A DNA stretch of 61,931 nt from Methylobacterium sp. BTF04 (GTDB lineage: Bacteria > Pseudomonadota > Alphaproteobacteria > Rhizobiales > Beijerinckiaceae): contig NZ_JAAHTB010000028.1 in NCBI RefSeq assembly GCF_010692745.1, positions 1-61,931 of the forward strand. Reading direction: 5' to 3'. The position numbers and the translations under genes were made by a program. The notes under the pieces are model-generated. The model did no database searches. It saw only the letters and a list, made by a program, of their open reading frames with translations, and was not told where the DNA came from. Positions 35,284-44,620 of this stretch are shown piece after piece (position 1 is the stretch's first letter; each line of letters opens with the position of its first letter).

Positions 35284-36543
35284 ATGGCAGAGGACAAGGG
35301 CAACGGCCTGCAATCGGCGCTGCGGCGCAGGCTTCTGATGGGGCTCGCGGGTGTTCCGGCGATCGCGCTGATGCCGCGCATGAGCTTCGCGGCGGCACCC
35401 CCGACCTCGGCGGTCAACACCACGGGTCTGGCGGTGACCGACACGGAGGTGACCGTGGGCATCCTCCACTCGGCCACCGGCACCATGGCGATCTCCGAGA
35501 CCGGCTCGATCCAGGCGGAGAAGCTCGCCATCGCGCAGATCAACGAGGCCGGCGGCGTGCTCGGCCGCAAGATCAAGATCATCCAGGAGGACGGCGCCTC
35601 CGACTGGCCGACCTTCGCCGAGAAGGCCAAGAAGCTCCTCGTCAACGACCATTGCGCCGCCGTGATGGGTTGCTGGACCTCGGCATCGCGAAAAGCCGCC
35701 TTGCCGGTATTCGAACAGTATAACGGTCTCTTGTACTATCCGACCTTCTACGAGGGCCTGGAGCAGTCCAAGAACGTCATCTATACCGGCCAGGAAGCCA
35801 CCCAGCAGATTCTCGAATCGCTGAACTGGGTCACCAAGGAAAAGAACGCCAAGACGTTCTTCTTCATCGGCTCGGACTACATCTGGCCGCGCACCTCGAA
35901 CAAGATCGCCCGCAAGCACATCGAGAACGTGCTCAAGTTGAAGGTCGTGGGCGAGGAATATTTCCCGCTCGGCCACACGCAGTTCAACTCGGTGATCAAC
36001 AAGCTCAAGCTCACCAAGCCAGACGTGATCTTCACCGACGTGGTCGGCGGATCGAACGTGGCGTTCTACAAGCAGCTCAAGGCCGCCGGCATCGATCTCT
36101 CGAAGCAGACCCTGCTGACGATCTCGGTCACCGAGGACGAGATCGACGGCATCGGCGGCGACAACATCGCCGGCGCCTATTCCTGCATGAAGTACTTCCA
36201 GTCGCTCAAAAATCCCAACAACGAAAAATTCGTCGCCGCCTTCCACAAGATGTGGGGCGAGAAGACCGTCATCGGCGACGTGACCCAGGCCGCCTATCTC
36301 GGGCCGTTCCTGTGGAAGATGGCCTGCGAGAAGGCCGGCTCCTTCGACGTTGACAAGGTGGTCGCCGCCTCCCCGGGCCTCGAGTTCAAGGAGGCGCCGG
36401 AAGGCTACGTGAAGGTCCACCCGAACCATCACCTCTGGTCGAAGACCCGCGTCGCCAAGGCCCTGCCGTCGGGCCAGTTCGAGGTGGTCTACGAGAGCCC
36501 CGAGCTGATCGAGCCGAACCCCTTCCCCAAGGGCTACCAGTAG
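35284..36543 (+). CDS. urtA: Urea/short-chain amide ABC transporter, substrate-binding protein
   Basis: Periplasmic binding protein of the UrtA/FmdD/AmiC family. The 419-residue product has a twin-arginine leader (RRRLLMGLAGVPAIALMPRMSFA, cleavage near residue 36). The family blocks VGILHSATGTMAISE, YYPTFYEGLEQSKNVIYTG and FFFIGSDYIWPRTSN mark the urea/amide branch rather than the Leu/Ile/Val branch. A Tat leader is known for some of these proteins. The neighbours fmdA, fmdB and amiE favour formamide, acetamide or urea as ligand. ATG 35284 follows AGGGACAGGGG. A hairpin and a palindrome separate it from urtB, often a sign of higher binding-protein expression. Confidence 0.92.
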   Translation: MAEDKGNGLQSALRRRLLMGLAGVPAIALMPRMSFAAAPPTSAVNTTGLAVTDTEVTVGILHSATGTMAISETGSIQAEKLAIAQINEAGGVLGRKIKIIQEDGASDWPTFAEKAKKLLVNDHCAAVMGCWTSASRKAALPVFEQYNGLLYYPTFYEGLEQSKNVIYTGQEATQQILESLNWVTKEKNAKTFFFIGSDYIWPRTSNKIARKHIENVLKLKVVGEEYFPLGHTQFNSVINKLKLTKPDVIFTDVVGGSNVAFYKQLKAAGIDLSKQTLLTISVTEDEIDGIGGDNIAGAYSCMKYFQSLKNPNNEKFVAAFHKMWGEKTVIGDVTQAAYLGPFLWKMACEKAGSFDVDKVVAASPGLEFKEAPEGYVKVHPNHHLWSKTRVAKALPSGQFEVVYESPELIEPNPFPKGYQ

Positions 36544-36566
36544 GACGGACGTCGGTCCGAAACACG

Positions 36567-36603
36567 CCCCGCGCCCGCCGGCGACAGTCGAGCGGGCGCG
36601 GGG
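36567..36603 (+). terminator. Stem-loop after the binding-protein gene
   Basis: Arms CCCCGCGCCCGC (36567-36578) and GCGGGCGCGGGG (36592-36603) are perfect 12-base complements with a 13-base loop, 24 bases after the stop. There is no T-run. It may protect the urtA message from 3' decay or partly terminate before urtB. Confidence 0.6.
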
Positions 36604-36640
36604 CTCCCCTCTCGGTGCCGCGAGGGGGCCAAAACCCACG

Positions 36641-36703
36641 GTCATTCCGGGCCGCCGTCGGCGGCTCTGGATCCCGGGCTCCGCGATGCGGCCCTGGGAT
36701 GAC
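36641..36703. repeat. Imperfect palindromic repeat in the urtA-urtB gap
   Basis: GTCATTCCGGGCC (36641-36653) near the left and GGCCCTGGGATGAC (36690-36703) at the right are imperfect complements, with a GGATCCCGGGC segment between. It resembles the GTCATTCCGGG-type palindromic elements found between genes in Methylobacterium and related genera, and is distinct from the GGGAGAGGGG family seen elsewhere here. Confidence 0.6.
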
Positions 36704-36797
36704 GGGGCGGGGAGCGCGTCCTCAAGGGCCAGTCGCCCCGGCTCTGAACGGCCCGATGCTTGCGAAGCCGACCCGGCATCTTTCGGAGAACGAACCC

Positions 36798-37724
36798 ATG
36801 TTCGGTGATTACTCGCTCACGGACCTCAGCTCGATCTTCGTGATGCAGGGCTTTGCCGGGCTGATCCTGTTTTCGGTCTACACGCTGATGGCGCTCGGTC
36901 TGGCGATCATCTTCGGCCAGATGGGCGTGATCAACATGGCGCATGGGGAGTTCATGATCCTGGGCGCCTACATGACCTATCTCTGCTCGACGTTCTTCCA
37001 GAACCACCTGCCCGCCCTGTTTTCGATCTACTTCTTCGTGGCGATGGCGCTCGCCTTCGTCGCCTCCGGGGCGCTGGGCATGCTGGTGGAATGGGCGCTG
37101 ATCCGCCACCTCTACAAGCGCCCCCTCGATACCCTGCTGGCGACCTGGGGGCTCTCGCTGATCCTGCAGCAATCCTTCCGGACGATCTTCGGTCCGCGCG
37201 AGGTCGGCGTCGAACTGCCGTCCTGGCTGATCGGCTCGGTGCAGGTCACCGACACCATCGAGATTCCGATCAACGGCATGTTCGTGATGGCCGTCACCGC
37301 CCTGATCACCGCCGGCGTGGCGGTCCTGATGTATCGCTCGCGCTTCGGCGCCCAGGTCCGCGCCGTGGTGCAGAACCGCGCGATGGCGGGGGCGGTCGGC
37401 ATCGATACCGAGAAGGTCGACCGTCTGACCTTCGGTCTCGGCTGCGGGATCGCCGGGATCGCCGGCTCGGCCTTCACCATGGTGGGCTCCACCGGGCCGA
37501 CCTCCGGCCAGCTCTACATCGTCGATACCTTCCTCATTGTGGTCTTCGGCGGCGCGGCCTCGCTCCTCGGCACCATCGCCTCGGCCTTCTCGATCTCGCA
37601 GACCCAGTCGACCCTCGAATTCTTCCTGTCGGGCTCCACCGCGAAGGTCATCACGCTGCTGGCGGTGGTCGGCATCCTGATGCTGCGGCCGCAGGGCCTC
37701 TTCACCCTCAAGGTCCGGCGCTGA
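36798..37724 (+). CDS. urtB: Urea/short-chain amide ABC transporter, permease UrtB
   Basis: First inner-membrane permease of a branched-chain-type (LivH-like) transporter. The 308-residue protein has about eight helices, with ALGLAIIFGQMGVINMAHGEFMILGAYMTY as the family hallmark and AVVQNRAMAGAVGIDTEKVDRLTFGLG as the ATPase-contact loop. It ends GILMLRPQGLFTLKVRR. ATG 36798 (MFGDYSLTDLS) is chosen since the longer upstream frame is repeat-derived sequence. It is followed after 14 bases by urtC. Confidence 0.94.
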   Translation: MFGDYSLTDLSSIFVMQGFAGLILFSVYTLMALGLAIIFGQMGVINMAHGEFMILGAYMTYLCSTFFQNHLPALFSIYFFVAMALAFVASGALGMLVEWALIRHLYKRPLDTLLATWGLSLILQQSFRTIFGPREVGVELPSWLIGSVQVTDTIEIPINGMFVMAVTALITAGVAVLMYRSRFGAQVRAVVQNRAMAGAVGIDTEKVDRLTFGLGCGIAGIAGSAFTMVGSTGPTSGQLYIVDTFLIVVFGGAASLLGTIASAFSISQTQSTLEFFLSGSTAKVITLLAVVGILMLRPQGLFTLKVRR

Positions 37725-37738
37725 GGAGCCTGAACATC

Positions 37739-38905
37739 ATGACCAGCGCCAAGATCTCGACCGACAAAAAGTCTCCCGTCATCAACGACAACCCGTATAT
37801 GAAGCCGATGGAGTGGGTCAGTCTCGCCCTGCTCGCCGGCGTGATCTTCCTCGTGCTGCCGATGCTGCTCGATGCGTTCCGGCTCAACCTCGTCGGCAAG
37901 TACCTGACCTACTCGTTCGTGGCGCTCGGCCTGGTGATCTGCTGGGGCTTCGGCGGCATCCTCTCTCTCGGCCAGGGGGTGTTCTTCGGGCTCGGCGGCT
38001 ACTTGATGGCGATGTATCTGAAGCTCGAGGCGTCGAGCGTCGCCAACACTAAGATCCAGTCGACGCCGGGCATCCCCGACTTCATGGACTGGAACCAGAT
38101 CACCGAGTTGCCGTGGTTCTGGAAGCCGTTCCAGAGCCTGCCCTTCACGATCATCGCGGTGATCGTGGTGCCGGCGTTCTTCGCCTTCGTCATCGGCACG
38201 GCGATGTTCAAGCGCCGGGTCGGCGGCACCTACTTCGCCATCATCACCCAGGCCATCGCCGCGATCCTGACGATCCTGATCGTCGGCCAGCAGGGCTATA
38301 CCGGCGGCATCAACGGCATCACCGACCTGCGCACGCTCCACGGTTGGGACATCCGCACCGACAGCGCGCACAATATCCTCTACTTCCTCAACGGCGCTCT
38401 CCTCATCGGCTGCATCCTGTTCGCGCAGGCGGTGAAGAAGTCCAAGCTCGGGCGCATCCTCCTCGCCATGCGCGACAAGGAGGATCGGGTCCGGTTCTCG
38501 GGCTATCAGGTCGCCAGCTTCAAGACCTTCGCGTTCTGTCTGGCCGCCGTGTTCGCCGCCATCGGCGGGGCGATGTTCACCCTCCAGGTCGGGTTCATGT
38601 CGCCGTCCTTCGTCGGCATCGTGCCCTCGATCGAGATGGTGATCTACGCCGCCGTCGGCGGGCGCCTGTCGCTGTTCGGCGCGGTCTGGGGCACGCTTCT
38701 CGTCAACTGGGCCAAGACCAGCTTCTCGGAGAGCTTCCCCGAGCTCTGGCTGTTCGGCCTCGGTGCCTTGTTCATCGCCGTGGTGCTGGCCTTCCCGAAC
38801 GGACTCGCGGGCATCTACCGCACCTATGTCGAGCCGCGCCTCACCCGCAAGGTGAAGGCCCTGGAGCCCGCCCCCGCCGTCGCCCTTCCCCACGCGGCCG
38901 AATAG
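37739..38905 (+). CDS. urtC: Urea/short-chain amide ABC transporter, permease UrtC
   Basis: Second permease (LivM-like), 388 residues and about ten helices. CWGFGGILSLGQGVFFGLGGYLMAMYLKLE, GGTYFAIITQAIAAILTILIVGQQGYTGGINGITDL and LAMRDKEDRVRFSGYQVASFKTFAFCLAA are UrtC-typical. A soluble N-terminal stretch of about 25 residues precedes the first helix. AGGAG lies 11 bases before the ATG. It pairs with UrtB and the ATPases UrtD/UrtE encoded next. Confidence 0.94.
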   Translation: MTSAKISTDKKSPVINDNPYMKPMEWVSLALLAGVIFLVLPMLLDAFRLNLVGKYLTYSFVALGLVICWGFGGILSLGQGVFFGLGGYLMAMYLKLEASSVANTKIQSTPGIPDFMDWNQITELPWFWKPFQSLPFTIIAVIVVPAFFAFVIGTAMFKRRVGGTYFAIITQAIAAILTILIVGQQGYTGGINGITDLRTLHGWDIRTDSAHNILYFLNGALLIGCILFAQAVKKSKLGRILLAMRDKEDRVRFSGYQVASFKTFAFCLAAVFAAIGGAMFTLQVGFMSPSFVGIVPSIEMVIYAAVGGRLSLFGAVWGTLLVNWAKTSFSESFPELWLFGLGALFIAVVLAFPNGLAGIYRTYVEPRLTRKVKALEPAPAVALPHAAE

Positions 38906-38916
38906 GATTCGATCCG

Positions 38917-39702
38917 ATGAACGCCGCCATCCTGCCGTCCCACATCATCGGCGCCGATCCGGCCGAGAAGAATTTCCTGCTGGCGGTGGAATCGCTCACC
39001 GTCTCCTTCGACGGGTTCAAGGCGGTCAACGACGTCTCGTTCTACGTCGATCCCAACGAGATCCGGGTGATCATCGGCCCCAACGGGGCCGGCAAGACCA
39101 CCGTGCTCGACCTGATCTGCGGGCGCACCAAGGCCAGCGCGGGCTCGATCAAGTACAAGGGCCAGGAGCTGACGAAGCTCTCCGAGAGCGCCATCGTGCA
39201 GGCCGGCGTCGGGCGCAAGTTCCAGACGCCGTCGATCTACGACGACCTGACGGTGTTCGAGAACCTGGAAATCTCGTTCCCGCGCGGCCGCTCGGTGTTC
39301 GGCGCTCTCACCTTCAAGCGCGACGCGCAGGTCCGCGACCGGATCGAGGAGGTCGCCAGCATGATCTTTCTGAAGGATCAGCTGCAGGAGCGGGCCGAGT
39401 TTCTCAGCCATGGCCAGAAGCAATGGCTGGAGATCGGCATGCTGCTGATCCAGGACCCCGAACTGCTGATGCTCGACGAGCCGGTGGCCGGCATGAGCGT
39501 CGGCGAACGCATCAAGACCGCCGAACTCCTCAACCAGATCATCGTCGGCCGCTCGGTGCTGGTGATCGAGCACGACATGAAGTTCGTCGAGGACATCGCC
39601 CACCGGGTCACCGTGCTGCACCAGGGCAAGGTGCTGTCGGAAGGGTCGATGGAGCGGGTCAAGAACGACCCCAAGGTCATCGAAGTCTATCTCGGCCACT
39701 GA
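38917..39702 (+). CDS. urtD: Urea/short-chain amide ABC transporter, ATPase UrtD
   Basis: Cytoplasmic ATPase, 261 residues. Walker A IIGPNGAGKTTVLDLICG, signature LSHGQKQWLEIGMLL (the LSHGQ form is characteristic of UrtD rather than LSGGQ) and Walker B LLMLDEPVAGMSVGE are intact, with the switch histidine in VIEHDMKFV. FQTPSIYDDLTVFENLEIS is the Q-loop region. It starts 11 bases after urtC. Confidence 0.95.
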   Translation: MNAAILPSHIIGADPAEKNFLLAVESLTVSFDGFKAVNDVSFYVDPNEIRVIIGPNGAGKTTVLDLICGRTKASAGSIKYKGQELTKLSESAIVQAGVGRKFQTPSIYDDLTVFENLEISFPRGRSVFGALTFKRDAQVRDRIEEVASMIFLKDQLQERAEFLSHGQKQWLEIGMLLIQDPELLMLDEPVAGMSVGERIKTAELLNQIIVGRSVLVIEHDMKFVEDIAHRVTVLHQGKVLSEGSMERVKNDPKVIEVYLGH

Positions 39703-39716
39703 CAGGGACAGACGCC

Positions 39717-40475
39717 ATGCTGCAGACCTCCGCGACGGCCGCTGCGCCGCCCGTCATCCCCTCGGTCATCGGTGCCGTCGCGCCCATGCTGGCGATCCGC
39801 GACCTGCATTCGGCCTACGGCCAGAGCGAGGTGCTGCACGGCCTCGACATCGCGGTCGCGCCCGGCGAGATCGTCGCCGTGATGGGCCGCAACGGCATGG
39901 GCAAGACCACGCTGATGAAGACCCTGATGGGGATCGTGCCGATCAAGTCCGGCTCGATCAACGTCGATGGCGAGGAGGTATCGACCCTCAAGAGCCATAG
40001 CCGCGTGGCCAAGGGCCTCGCCTACGTGCCACAGGGGCGGATGATTTTCTCGTCGATGACGGTGCAGGAGAACATCGAGACCGGGTTGACCGTCACCAAC
40101 GAGCGCAAGGTACCGCAGGAACTCTACACGATGTTCCCGGTGCTGCTCGAGATGAAGGGCCGGCGCGGCGGCAACCTCTCGGGTGGTCAGCAGCAGCAGC
40201 TCGCCATCGCCCGCGCGCTGGCGAGCCGGCCGAAGGTGCTGCTCCTCGACGAGCCGACCGAAGGCATCCAGCCTTCGATCATCCGCGAGATGGGCCGCAC
40301 GCTCAAGAAGATCCGCGACGCGCGCGGTCTCTCCATCGTCGTCTCCGAGCAGGTGCTCAGCTTCGCCCTCGACGTCGCCGACCGGGTGCTGGTCATCGAG
40401 AATGGCAATATCGTCCACGAATCCCTGCGCGCGGATATCGACGAAGCGCAGGTCGCCCGCTTCCTGTCGGTCTGA
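39717..40475 (+). CDS. urtE: Urea/short-chain amide ABC transporter, ATPase UrtE
   Basis: Second cytoplasmic ATPase, 252 residues. Walker A VMGRNGMGKTTLMKTLMG, VPQGRMIFSSMTVQENIETG, signature NLSGGQQQQLAIARAL and Walker B LLLDEPTEGIQPSII are the usual UrtE/LivF motifs. A 25-residue Ala/Pro-rich leader precedes the domain. It starts 14 bases after urtD and is followed 13 bases later by the hydrolase gene, so the transporter and hydrolase are co-transcribed. Confidence 0.95.
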   Translation: MLQTSATAAAPPVIPSVIGAVAPMLAIRDLHSAYGQSEVLHGLDIAVAPGEIVAVMGRNGMGKTTLMKTLMGIVPIKSGSINVDGEEVSTLKSHSRVAKGLAYVPQGRMIFSSMTVQENIETGLTVTNERKVPQELYTMFPVLLEMKGRRGGNLSGGQQQQLAIARALASRPKVLLLDEPTEGIQPSIIREMGRTLKKIRDARGLSIVVSEQVLSFALDVADRVLVIENGNIVHESLRADIDEAQVARFLSV

Positions 40476-40488
40476 AGGGACAAGCCTT

Positions 40489-41544
40489 GTGAGCGATTAC
40501 GAGATCTTCGAGCTCGGCGATGTCGTCCTCCAGTGCGGCCGAACGCTGCACGACGCAAAGCTCGCCTTCAAGACCTTCGGCACGCTGAATGCGGCCAAGG
40601 ACAACGTCATCGTCTATCCGACCTGGTATTCCGCCAGCCACGCCGACAACGAATGGCTGATCGGCGAGGGCATGGCCCTCGATCCGGCCCAATACTTCAT
40701 CATCATCCCGAACATGCTCGGCAATGGCGTCTCGTCATCGCCGAGCAACACCTCCGAACCCTATGATCGTGCGCGCTTCCCGCCGGTGACGATCTACGAT
40801 CAGGTCCGCCTGCAGCATCGACTCGTCACCGAAAAGTTCGGCATCGAACGGATCGCGCTCGTCACCGGCTGGTCGATGGGGGCGGCCCAGTCGTTCCAGT
40901 GGGGCGCGTCGTATCCCGACATGGTCGAGCGCATCCTGCCGTTCATGGGCGCGGCGCGCTGCTCGCGGCACAATTTCGTGTTCCTCGAAGGGGTGAAGGC
41001 GGCTTTGACCGCGGACGCCGAGTTCAAGGACGGCTGGTACGAAGCGCCGCCGCGCCGGGGCCTGCGCGCGATGGCGCGGGTCTATGCGGGCTGGGGCTTC
41101 TCGCAGACGTTCTACCGCAAGGAACTCGAGCTGAAGCAGCCGGTCCGGCCGTTCGGCGGGCGGGCGCCCGACGTCCCGTGGAACTACGCGTCGCTCGAGG
41201 ATTTCCTCGTGTACTTCTGGGAGGGATTCTTCCTGCCCAAGGACGCGAACGATCTCCTGGCGTTGCTGTGGACATGGCAGCATGCCGATATTTCGGGCGA
41301 TCCGGCCTATGGCGGAGACTTCGACGCGGCGCTCGCCGGCATCAAGGCCAAGGCGATCGTCATGCCGGGCTCGACCGACCTCTACTTCCCGCAGGAAGAC
41401 AGCGCCTACGAGGTCGCGCGCATGCCGAATGCCGAATTGCGCGTCTGCCACAGCGACTGGGGTCATTTCGCCGGCGACCCGCGCGGCACCAGCCCCGACA
41501 TCGCCTTCGTCGATGCGGCTCTCAAGGAGCTGCTCGCACGCTGA
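40489..41544 (+). CDS. Alpha/beta hydrolase related to homoserine O-acetyltransferase (MetX-like fold)
   Basis: A 351-residue alpha/beta-fold protein. Nucleophile S129 in TGWSMGAAQSFQW, acid in VMPGSTDLYFP and histidine in DWGHFAGDP give a complete triad. NVIVYPTWYSASHADNEWLIGEG and YFIIIPNMLGNGVSSSPSNT match the MetX-like group, but the gene sits between amide transporter and amidase genes, not in methionine synthesis. A hydrolytic or acyl-transfer role on amide-derived substrates is possible (inference). The GTG at 40489 has AAGGGA eight bases upstream. Confidence 0.85.
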   Translation: MSDYEIFELGDVVLQCGRTLHDAKLAFKTFGTLNAAKDNVIVYPTWYSASHADNEWLIGEGMALDPAQYFIIIPNMLGNGVSSSPSNTSEPYDRARFPPVTIYDQVRLQHRLVTEKFGIERIALVTGWSMGAAQSFQWGASYPDMVERILPFMGAARCSRHNFVFLEGVKAALTADAEFKDGWYEAPPRRGLRAMARVYAGWGFSQTFYRKELELKQPVRPFGGRAPDVPWNYASLEDFLVYFWEGFFLPKDANDLLALLWTWQHADISGDPAYGGDFDAALAGIKAKAIVMPGSTDLYFPQEDSAYEVARMPNAELRVCHSDWGHFAGDPRGTSPDIAFVDAALKELLAR

Positions 41545-41661
41545 TGCGGACGTCCGGCCGCGCGGCCGGGCCAATCCGCCGACACGTCACACGCGGGTGG
41601 GTTCCACCGCCCGCGCGAACGGGGACGCATGTCCTCACCCAGGGAAGGGAGCACGGACACC

Positions 41662-42891
41662 ATGGCAGAGACCCTGATCAAGGTCGATCTGACCCAGTCG
41701 GCCTACGACAACGACATGGTCCACAATCGCTGGCACCCGGACATTCCGATGGTGGCCATGGTCAAGCCCGGCGACGACTTCATCGTCGAGACCTATGATT
41801 GGACCGGCGGTTTCATCAAGAACAACGATTCCGCCGACGACGTGCGCGACATCGACCTGTCCATCGTCCACTTCCTGTCCGGCCCGATCGGCGTCGAGGG
41901 CGCCGAGCCCGGTGATCTCCTCGTGGTCGACCTGCTCGACATCGGTGCCAAGCCCGAGAGCCAGTGGGGCTTCAACGGGTTCTTCTCCAAGAAGAACGGC
42001 GGCGGCTTCCTCGACGAGCACTTCCCCCAGGCCCAGAAGTCGATCTGGGATTTCGAGGGCATGTTCACCAAGTCGCGCCACATCCCCGGCGTGCGCTTCC
42101 CCGGCCTAATCCATCCCGGCCTGATCGGCTGCCTGCCCGATCCGAAGATGCTCGAGACCTGGAACATCCGCGAGAAGGGGCTCTACGACACCAATCCGGG
42201 CCGGGTGCCGGCGCTCGCCACCCTCCCGTTCGGGCCCACCGCCCATATGGGCCGGCTCAAGGGCGAAGGCCGCGACAAGGCGGCGGCGGAGGGCGCCCGC
42301 ACGGTGCCGCCGCGCGAGCACGGCGGCAATTGCGACATCAAGGATCTGTCGCGCGGCTCGAAGATCTACTTCCCGGTCTACGTGCCGGGCGCGGGCCTCT
42401 CCATGGGCGACCTGCATTTCAGCCAGGGCGACGGCGAGATCACCTTCTGCGGCGCCATCGAGATGGCCGGCTGGGTCCACCTCAAGGTCAGCCTGATCAA
42501 GGATGGCATGGCCAAGTACGGGATCAAGAACCCGATCTTCAGGCCGTCGCCGATCACGCCGAAATTCGACGACCATCTCATCTTCGAGGGGATCTCCGTC
42601 GACGAGCACGGCGGCCAGCATTACCTCGACGTCCACATCGCCTACCGGCAGGCCTGTCTGAATGCGATCGAATACTTGAAGAAATTCGGATATTCGGGGG
42701 CGCAGGCCTACTCGATCCTCGGGACCGCGCCGGTACAGGGCCATATCTCGGGCGTCGTCGACATCCCGAATGCCTGCGCGACCTTGTGGATTCCCACCAA
42801 GATCTTCGAGTTCGACATCAACCCCGACGCGAACGGGCCGATCAAGCATATCGACGGCTCGATCCAGATGCCGCTCTCGCCGGATCTTTGA
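41662..42891 (+). CDS. fmdA: Formamidase, acetamidase/formamidase family
   Basis: Hydrolyses formamide to formate and ammonia in the cytoplasm. The 409-residue product belongs to the FmdA (PF03069) beta-fold family: HNRWHPDIPMVAMVKPGDDFIVETYDWTGG, RHIPGVRFPGLIHPGLIGCLPD and MGDLHFSQGDGEITFCGAIEMAG are conserved, including the His/Glu/Asp residues thought to hold the metal. ATG 41662 (MAETLIKVDLTQ) follows AAGGGAG. In methylotrophs, formate from this reaction can feed energy metabolism. It is followed by fmdB after one base. Confidence 0.96.
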   Translation: MAETLIKVDLTQSAYDNDMVHNRWHPDIPMVAMVKPGDDFIVETYDWTGGFIKNNDSADDVRDIDLSIVHFLSGPIGVEGAEPGDLLVVDLLDIGAKPESQWGFNGFFSKKNGGGFLDEHFPQAQKSIWDFEGMFTKSRHIPGVRFPGLIHPGLIGCLPDPKMLETWNIREKGLYDTNPGRVPALATLPFGPTAHMGRLKGEGRDKAAAEGARTVPPREHGGNCDIKDLSRGSKIYFPVYVPGAGLSMGDLHFSQGDGEITFCGAIEMAGWVHLKVSLIKDGMAKYGIKNPIFRPSPITPKFDDHLIFEGISVDEHGGQHYLDVHIAYRQACLNAIEYLKKFGYSGAQAYSILGTAPVQGHISGVVDIPNACATLWIPTKIFEFDINPDANGPIKHIDGSIQMPLSPDL

Positions 42892-42892
42892 G

Positions 42893-43210
42893 ATGCCGGT
42901 CTACGATTACGCCTGCGAGGCCTGCGGGCCGTTCACCGTGCTGCGCCCGATGGCGCAGTTCAAGGACCCGCACGACTGCCCCGATTGCGGTTCGGCCTGC
43001 GGGCGCGCCTTCCTCACCGCGCCGAACCTCGCCTCGATGGATGCGGGCAAGCGCAGGGCGCATGCGACGAACGAGCGGAGCGCGCACGCGCCCCGCAAGT
43101 CATCGGGACACGGGGCCGGCTGCGGCTGCTGCAGCGGCGCGAAGCCGAAGTCCAATCCCACGGCCGCGAAAGGTTTCCCGAGCGCGCGCCCGTGGATGAT
43201 CAGCCACTGA
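42893..43210 (+). CDS. fmdB: FmdB-family zinc-ribbon protein
   Basis: A 105-residue protein. The N-terminal zinc ribbon [17 protein letters not shown]...CPDCGS (two CxxC pairs, residues about 8-30) is the FmdB/Regulatory CxxC_CxxC_SSSS domain. The remainder is basic and low-complexity with a second cysteine group (GCGCC). FmdB was first described as a possible regulator of formamidase genes in Methylophilus; its mechanism is not settled. It starts one base after the fmdA stop, so the two are coupled. Confidence 0.92.
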   Translation: MPVYDYACEACGPFTVLRPMAQFKDPHDCPDCGSACGRAFLTAPNLASMDAGKRRAHATNERSAHAPRKSSGHGAGCGCCSGAKPKSNPTAAKGFPSARPWMISH

Positions 43211-43219
43211 CTTGACCGC

Positions 43220-43358
43220 GACGCCCCCTCTCCCCTCTGCGGGAGAGGGGGCGTCGCGGAGCGACCGGGAGAGGGGCGGCGCCGACCGGTCCGAATGGGG
43301 CAGCGCTCCCCTCTCCCGCCTGCTCCGCAGGCACCCTCCCCCGCACTGGGGGGAGGGC
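43220..43358. repeat. Composite palindromic intergenic repeat, copy 2 (fmdB-amiE gap)
   Basis: It opens with a perfect 15-base stem (GACGCCCCCTCTCCC / GGGAGAGGGGGCGTC, 43220-43255), continues through CGGGAGAGGGG and GCGCTCCCCTCTCCCG, and ends in CCCTCCCCC / GGGGGGAGGG. Layout and length match the copies at 11212-11341 and 55940-56073. It ends about 28 bases before the amiE start and leaves its ribosome site free. Confidence 0.85.
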
Positions 43359-43385
43359 TCGTCCCAATCGAGGAGCAACATCGCC

Positions 43386-44438
43386 ATGATGCACGGAGAC
43401 ATCTCGTCCAGCAGCGACAGCGTCGGCGTCGCGGTGGTCAACTACAAGATGCCCCGCCTCCACACGCAGGCGGAGGTTCTGGAGAATTCCCGAAAGATCG
43501 CCGACATGGTGATCGGCATGAAGTCGGGCCTGCCCGGCATGGACTTGGTGATCTTCCCCGAATACTCGACCCACGGGATCATGTACGACGCGGCCGAGAT
43601 GTACGCGACGGCCACCACCGTGCCGGGGCCCGAGACCGACATCTTCGCCGCCGCCTGCCGCAAGGCCAAGGTTTGGGGCGTGTTCTCGCTCACCGGCGAG
43701 CGCCACGAGGAGCACCCCCACAAGGCGCCCTACAACACGCTCATCCTGATGAACGACCAGGGCGAGATCGTGCAGAAGTATCGCAAGATCATGCCCTGGA
43801 CGCCGATCGAGGGCTGGTATCCGGGCGACCGGACCTATGTGTCCGACGGTCCCAAAGGCCTGAAGATCAGCCTGATCATCTGCGACGACGGCAATTATCC
43901 CGAGATCTGGCGCGACTGCGCCATGCGCGGGGCCGAACTCATCATCCGCTGCCAGGGCTACATGTATCCCGCCAAGGAGCAGCAGATCCTGATGTCGAAG
44001 GCGATGGCGTTCGCCAACAATACCTACGTGGCGGTGGCCAACGCGGCGGGTTTCGACGGTGTCTACACCTATTTCGGTCACTCGGCGATCGTCGGCTTCG
44101 ACGGCCGGACCTTGGGCGAATGCGGCGAGGAGGAGATGGGCATCCAGTATGCAGCCCTATCGAAGTTCCTGATCCGCGATTCCCGCGCCCACGGCCAATC
44201 CGAGAACCACCTCTTCAAGCTGCTGCACCGCGGCTATACCGGCATGATCAACTCGGGCGACAACCGGCACGGCCTGTCGGACTGCCCGTACGATTTCTAT
44301 CGCCGCTGGATCGAAGACCCCGAGGGCACCCGCGATGCGGTGCGGGCCATCACCCGCCAGAGCGTCGGCACCGAGGAATGCCCGATCGAGGGCATCCCCT
44401 TCGTCGGCAAGGGCGAAGGGCCTCCCGACCCGCAGTGA
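43386..44438 (+). CDS. amiE: Aliphatic amidase
   Basis: Nitrilase-superfamily amidase acting on acetamide, propionamide and similar short amides. The 350-residue protein has the full Glu-Lys-Cys triad at the positions used for Pseudomonas AmiE: E59 ([12 protein letters not shown]), K134 (YRKIMPW) and C166 ([13 protein letters not shown]). The C-terminal [18 protein letters not shown] tail is also conserved. No AmiC/AmiR antitermination pair is present, unlike Pseudomonas, so control is probably by the sensor-kinase pair or the DeoR gene. It is separated from fmdB by a palindromic repeat but has its own GAGGAG ribosome site. Confidence 0.97.
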   Translation: MMHGDISSSSDSVGVAVVNYKMPRLHTQAEVLENSRKIADMVIGMKSGLPGMDLVIFPEYSTHGIMYDAAEMYATATTVPGPETDIFAAACRKAKVWGVFSLTGERHEEHPHKAPYNTLILMNDQGEIVQKYRKIMPWTPIEGWYPGDRTYVSDGPKGLKISLIICDDGNYPEIWRDCAMRGAELIIRCQGYMYPAKEQQILMSKAMAFANNTYVAVANAAGFDGVYTYFGHSAIVGFDGRTLGECGEEEMGIQYAALSKFLIRDSRAHGQSENHLFKLLHRGYTGMINSGDNRHGLSDCPYDFYRRWIEDPEGTRDAVRAITRQSVGTEECPIEGIPFVGKGEGPPDPQ

Positions 44439-44620
44439 TGGGCGATCGCGCGCGTGCAGGATGAAGCGCCGCTGGGCGTGCCTGTCCCGCGTTGCGGTCG
44501 CGGCCGGTTGCGGCACAACGCAAACGAGCATGGGATACCCTGTTCCCGCGGCGACTTGGCCTGCGACTGGACGCGTTTGTCGCCGTTATCATCGCGTCAA
44601 CGTTGGAACGGTTGTCGCGC

